In this document: piece after piece, positions 61,897 to 64,000 of the stretch | How positions within the stretch are numbered: the first letter of the stretch is position 1 | Layout of the letters: every line of letters starts with the position of its first letter | NCBI RefSeq assembly: GCF_040802235.1 | Contig: NC_133170.1 | Coordinates: 1,317,001 to 1,381,000 of the forward strand | Length of the DNA: 64,000 bases | Direction: 5' to 3' | Source of the DNA: Manis javanica | Lineage: Eukaryota; Chordata; Mammalia; Pholidota; Manidae | The notes under the pieces: generated by a model | Databases searched by the model: none | Seen by the model: the letters and a program-made list of their open reading frames with translations, nothing else | Told to the model about the DNA's origin: nothing | Position numbers and translations under genes: made by a program

Positions 61897-63672
61897 CTAA
61901 AGCCGAGCTTCCTTCTTAAGCATGTTGAGCCACACTTGGGGAGAGGTGCCAACGTCTAGCGCCATTAGGGCTTGAGCAAGGATCACCTTGTCCTGCTTAT
62001 GTTGGTTGCGGAGTCTGCATAACAACCAGAGTAGGAGCATGAGACCTCCAAGCATGAACACGCCCATCCCAGCCATGCCCGCCCACTCCTTGACGTGGGA
62101 GAGAGCTCTGAGGAACCAGGAAGAGAGTCCTTCTGCTACGGAGATATCTAGATGGGTGGAGTTGATGTGGATTATTTCTCGCCGCAGCTCTTCTAGTGTC
62201 CCATCGAAGTCTTGGGACCAGTTTCCTGAAAGATACTGGGACAGGTCTCGTGACAGATTAGCTGCCCGTGTAAAATTTTCATATTGAATGCTAGTGATGC
62301 AGAGGGCAAGATATTTCCGCTCACATCCCAATTGGGCCATCTGCCAAAGCACCTCCATTTGTTCCTCTACAAGGTCTATGCGCTGATTGAGGATCATTAC
62401 TCCTCCTTTCAGTTTGCCATCAAGTGTGGACTGTTGGTCCAGGGCAGAAGCTACTGAGGCTGCAAGGTTATTGAGCTCTGTAGCCGATTTGATGGAGGTG
62501 TCTAAAGCTATACCAGCGGCGGTGGCTGCGACCGCGGTCGCGGAGATCAGGAGCACTATGGCGGCTGTAACGCCGAAATCGCGCCTTTCTCGAAACAGAG
62601 TCATGGTGTTAGGGGCGTCTATTGGAACAGGGACCCAACGGGGGATGCGGACTACCAAAGCGTTGGTAAAGTTACGCGCATCCCAACACTGAGACAGAAA
62701 GCAGGTTTCATTGGAGCAGGAGTCAAAGCTACTATTGGATAAGATAAACAGAAATGGGGGGTATACGCATACTGGAGAAGGTGGAAAAAGGGAATTAGGT
62801 GACTCTGGACCTGATTTTGCTGAACACGTGTAGTTCTCGTTGTTATGGGTCATGATCATGTTCCAGTGTGCGCGCATGTGGTTATTCTCGCACCAAAAGG
62901 TGATATTTTTTACACCGATTCCCCCACCCTGGAGGGCGGAAAAGGGGGAGAGGTCGGTACACGAGCCATTGACTCCACACAGCATCCATTTATGGAAGGG
63001 GTTCATGCTCAGCTGCTGATGAAACTCGCCTTCGAGCACCTTTACTGGCCACCAAGCCTCATTGGCTGGCCGTCCCTCCATATCTGGGGAGATGGTAAAC
63101 TCCTGCCTCTCAGTTGCCCACGTTACTACAGTTGACTGACAGTCAGTCCAGGGCCACAGCTCTCCCTCATAGTCGCCCACACAATGGGAGGCATATTTGG
63201 GTTGACGAGGCCTGTCGGTGGAATTGTTCCTGGGAGAGTGTACAAATGTGCCATTGATCCAGAGAACCATCTGGTGGATAGTCATGTTCTTATAGGATGG
63301 GCTCCCTTCCTTATTAGGCCCTTCAAATTTAGCTGACATAACGGGGAGGCTACTGGCCTCTAGAATTATGTCACTGAACCATCCGTATTTCCTCCGTTTC
63401 AGGGAGATACAGCCAGCTAGATTCTGAGTGGTGAAGCATAATGACCCATTAGTTACGAAGGATCGGTTTTCTCCCAGGGGAGCTACTAGGGTGTCTTTAA
63501 CTAAGTAGGGCAAGTTCATACTAGTATTGGTAGTGAAAAAGCGCGGAAAAACGGCTGCATTGAAACGGACAGGCATAGGCTTAGGAAAGGCAGACAGGAT
63601 TCCCCATCTCAATACTCCCTGAGTCGGGGTCTCCAGTGTCAGGAGCAGGGTCAGGAGGTACAGCGAAGTCAT
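61897..63672 (-). CDS. env: Endogenous retrovirus envelope glycoprotein (env), intact frame
   Basis: 591 codons without a stop or frameshift. Residues 1-19 form a short hydrophobic signal peptide. The surface subunit runs to a furin-type site RERR at 361-364 and has about 13 N-glycosylation sequons and many cysteines, including a C-rich end near 319-329. The transmembrane subunit starts with a hydrophobic fusion peptide (about 366-390, rich in A, V, I, T), then a heptad-type helical region (about 395-445), a C-X7-C loop at 450-458, four sequons, a membrane anchor (about 532-553) and a tail of about 38 residues. The loop lacks the extra cysteine of the gammaretroviral CX6CC, and no gammaretroviral immunosuppressive motif is seen, which fits a class II Env. 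Native role is receptor binding and membrane fusion. Whether it is expressed or domesticated is unknown. Confidence 0.9.
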   Translation of the reverse strand: MTSLYLLTLLLTLETPTQGVLRWGILSAFPKPMPVRFNAAVFPRFFTTNTSMNLPYLVKDTLVAPLGENRSFVTNGSLCFTTQNLAGCISLKRRKYGWFSDIILEASSLPVMSAKFEGPNKEGSPSYKNMTIHQMVLWINGTFVHSPRNNSTDRPRQPKYASHCVGDYEGELWPWTDCQSTVVTWATERQEFTISPDMEGRPANEAWWPVKVLEGEFHQQLSMNPFHKWMLCGVNGSCTDLSPFSALQGGGIGVKNITFWCENNHMRAHWNMIMTHNNENYTCSAKSGPESPNSLFPPSPVCVYPPFLFILSNSSFDSCSNETCFLSQCWDARNFTNALVVRIPRWVPVPIDAPNTMTLFRERRDFGVTAAIVLLISATAVAATAAGIALDTSIKSATELNNLAASVASALDQQSTLDGKLKGGVMILNQRIDLVEEQMEVLWQMAQLGCERKYLALCITSIQYENFTRAANLSRDLSQYLSGNWSQDFDGTLEELRREIIHINSTHLDISVAEGLSSWFLRALSHVKEWAGMAGMGVFMLGGLMLLLWLLCRLRNQHKQDKVILAQALMALDVGTSPQVWLNMLKKEARL

Positions 63673-64000
63673 CTCCTTTGTTTAGGACTTTCCTCGTTAG
63701 GCGCTCTGGGATCCAGAAGGGATTTTCTTCACCCTGGGGGAAAACACACACAGCTCCCCTGGATCTGATTATGATTGGATCCGGGCCCTTCCATTGGTTA
63801 GATAACACGTCCTTCCATTTTACTAGTTCTTGTGGGTCTTTTGGCCACTGATTATGGCGATCCGCTGCTGTATGGCTTTGAGCATCCAGATTCAAAAAAT
63901 TTATAGTGAAAAGTGCTAGGGCTATGGCAGTTTTTGGTGTGGGGGGTATATCTTCAATTCCCCCTTTTTGTTTAAGTAAATAGGATTTGAGCGTGCGGTT
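63581..64000 (-). CDS. pol: ERV pol, integrase C-terminal part (partial)
   Basis: Open from the window edge to TAA at 63,581-63,583, 139 codons. The opening part ([14 protein letters not shown]) fits the end of the integrase catalytic core, and [18 protein letters not shown] followed by [10 protein letters not shown] is the C-terminal DNA-binding domain pattern of class II retroviral integrases. Integrase joins viral DNA ends to the host chromosome. The frame continues beyond the window, so it is partial at its 5' side. Its last 92 bases overlap the start of env in another frame. No break is seen in the visible part. Confidence 0.85.
   Translation of the reverse strand, partial: NRTLKSYLLKQKGGIEDIPPTPKTAIALALFTINFLNLDAQSHTAADRHNQWPKDPQELVKWKDVLSNQWKGPDPIIIRSRGAVCVFPQGEENPFWIPERLTRKVLNKGDDFAVPPDPAPDTGDPDSGSIEMGNPVCLS

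Larger units (their letters stand above)
61217..64000 (-). mobile_element. Class II (betaretrovirus-like) ERV, 3' part
   Basis: Read on the minus strand from the window edge: pol integrase end (open to 63,581), env (63,672-61,897), 3' untranslated stretch, polypurine tract (61,564-61,551) and 3' LTR (61,550-61,217). The integrase C-terminal wording and the Env TM pattern place it in class II. The open pol and env frames and intact LTR ends suggest a fairly recent insertion. It sits antisense to NELL2. The base run tttttc at 61,211-61,216 would be the left target-site duplicate if the 5' flank, outside the window, repeats it. Confidence 0.85.

Noticed and set aside
61988-63135. Plus-strand frames opposite env
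   Set aside because: Antisense shadows of the env coding frame with no start context or known product.

Overview
The window is vertebrate nuclear DNA, most likely from a placental mammal. It is mostly non-coding and dense with decayed L1, L2, MIR, MaLR and ERV fragments. It carries the first two coding exons of one recognisable host gene, NELL2, on the plus strand. No operons, bacterial genes, tRNA, rRNA or CRISPR arrays were seen. I recognised no primate Alu, rodent B1, carnivore SINEC, equine ERE or ruminant SINE. The L1 3' ends look like laurasiatherian ones from memory, so a non-primate, non-rodent host is likely, but the species cannot be fixed.

Layout. 1-51,580 is intergenic or gene-poor DNA: L1 pieces (1.86-3.99, 5.6-6.25, 21.1-21.3, 38.75-39.0 and a long antisense copy at 44.7-49.0 kb), many L2 and MIR relics, MaLR LTRs, and two LTRs of one family in opposite orientation (2,738-3,570 and 23,580-24,415). 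Several CpG-rich patches (8.4-9.0, 16.0-17.5, 21.5-21.8 and 31.8-33.9 kb) look like GC-drifted repeat DNA rather than promoters. 51,850-53,560 is a real promoter-type CpG island with a GC-box array, a two-codon upstream ORF, NELL2 coding exon 1 (52,967-53,021), a 243-base intron and coding exon 2 (53,265-53,396). From 53,397 to the window end lies the next NELL2 intron.

That intron holds an old MaLR element with both LTRs (57,602-60,062). At the right edge, in antisense to NELL2, it holds the 3' part of a class II (betaretrovirus-like) endogenous retrovirus (61,217-64,000). Read on the minus strand it has an open 3' end of pol (integrase C-terminal region), an uninterrupted 591-codon env overlapping pol by 92 bases, a polypurine tract, and a 334-base LTR with TATA box, poly(A) signal and matching TGTTG/CAACA ends. 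The open env and the well-preserved LTR signals make this the youngest-looking and most interesting element here. The 5' half of the provirus, the 5' LTR and the primer binding site are outside the window.
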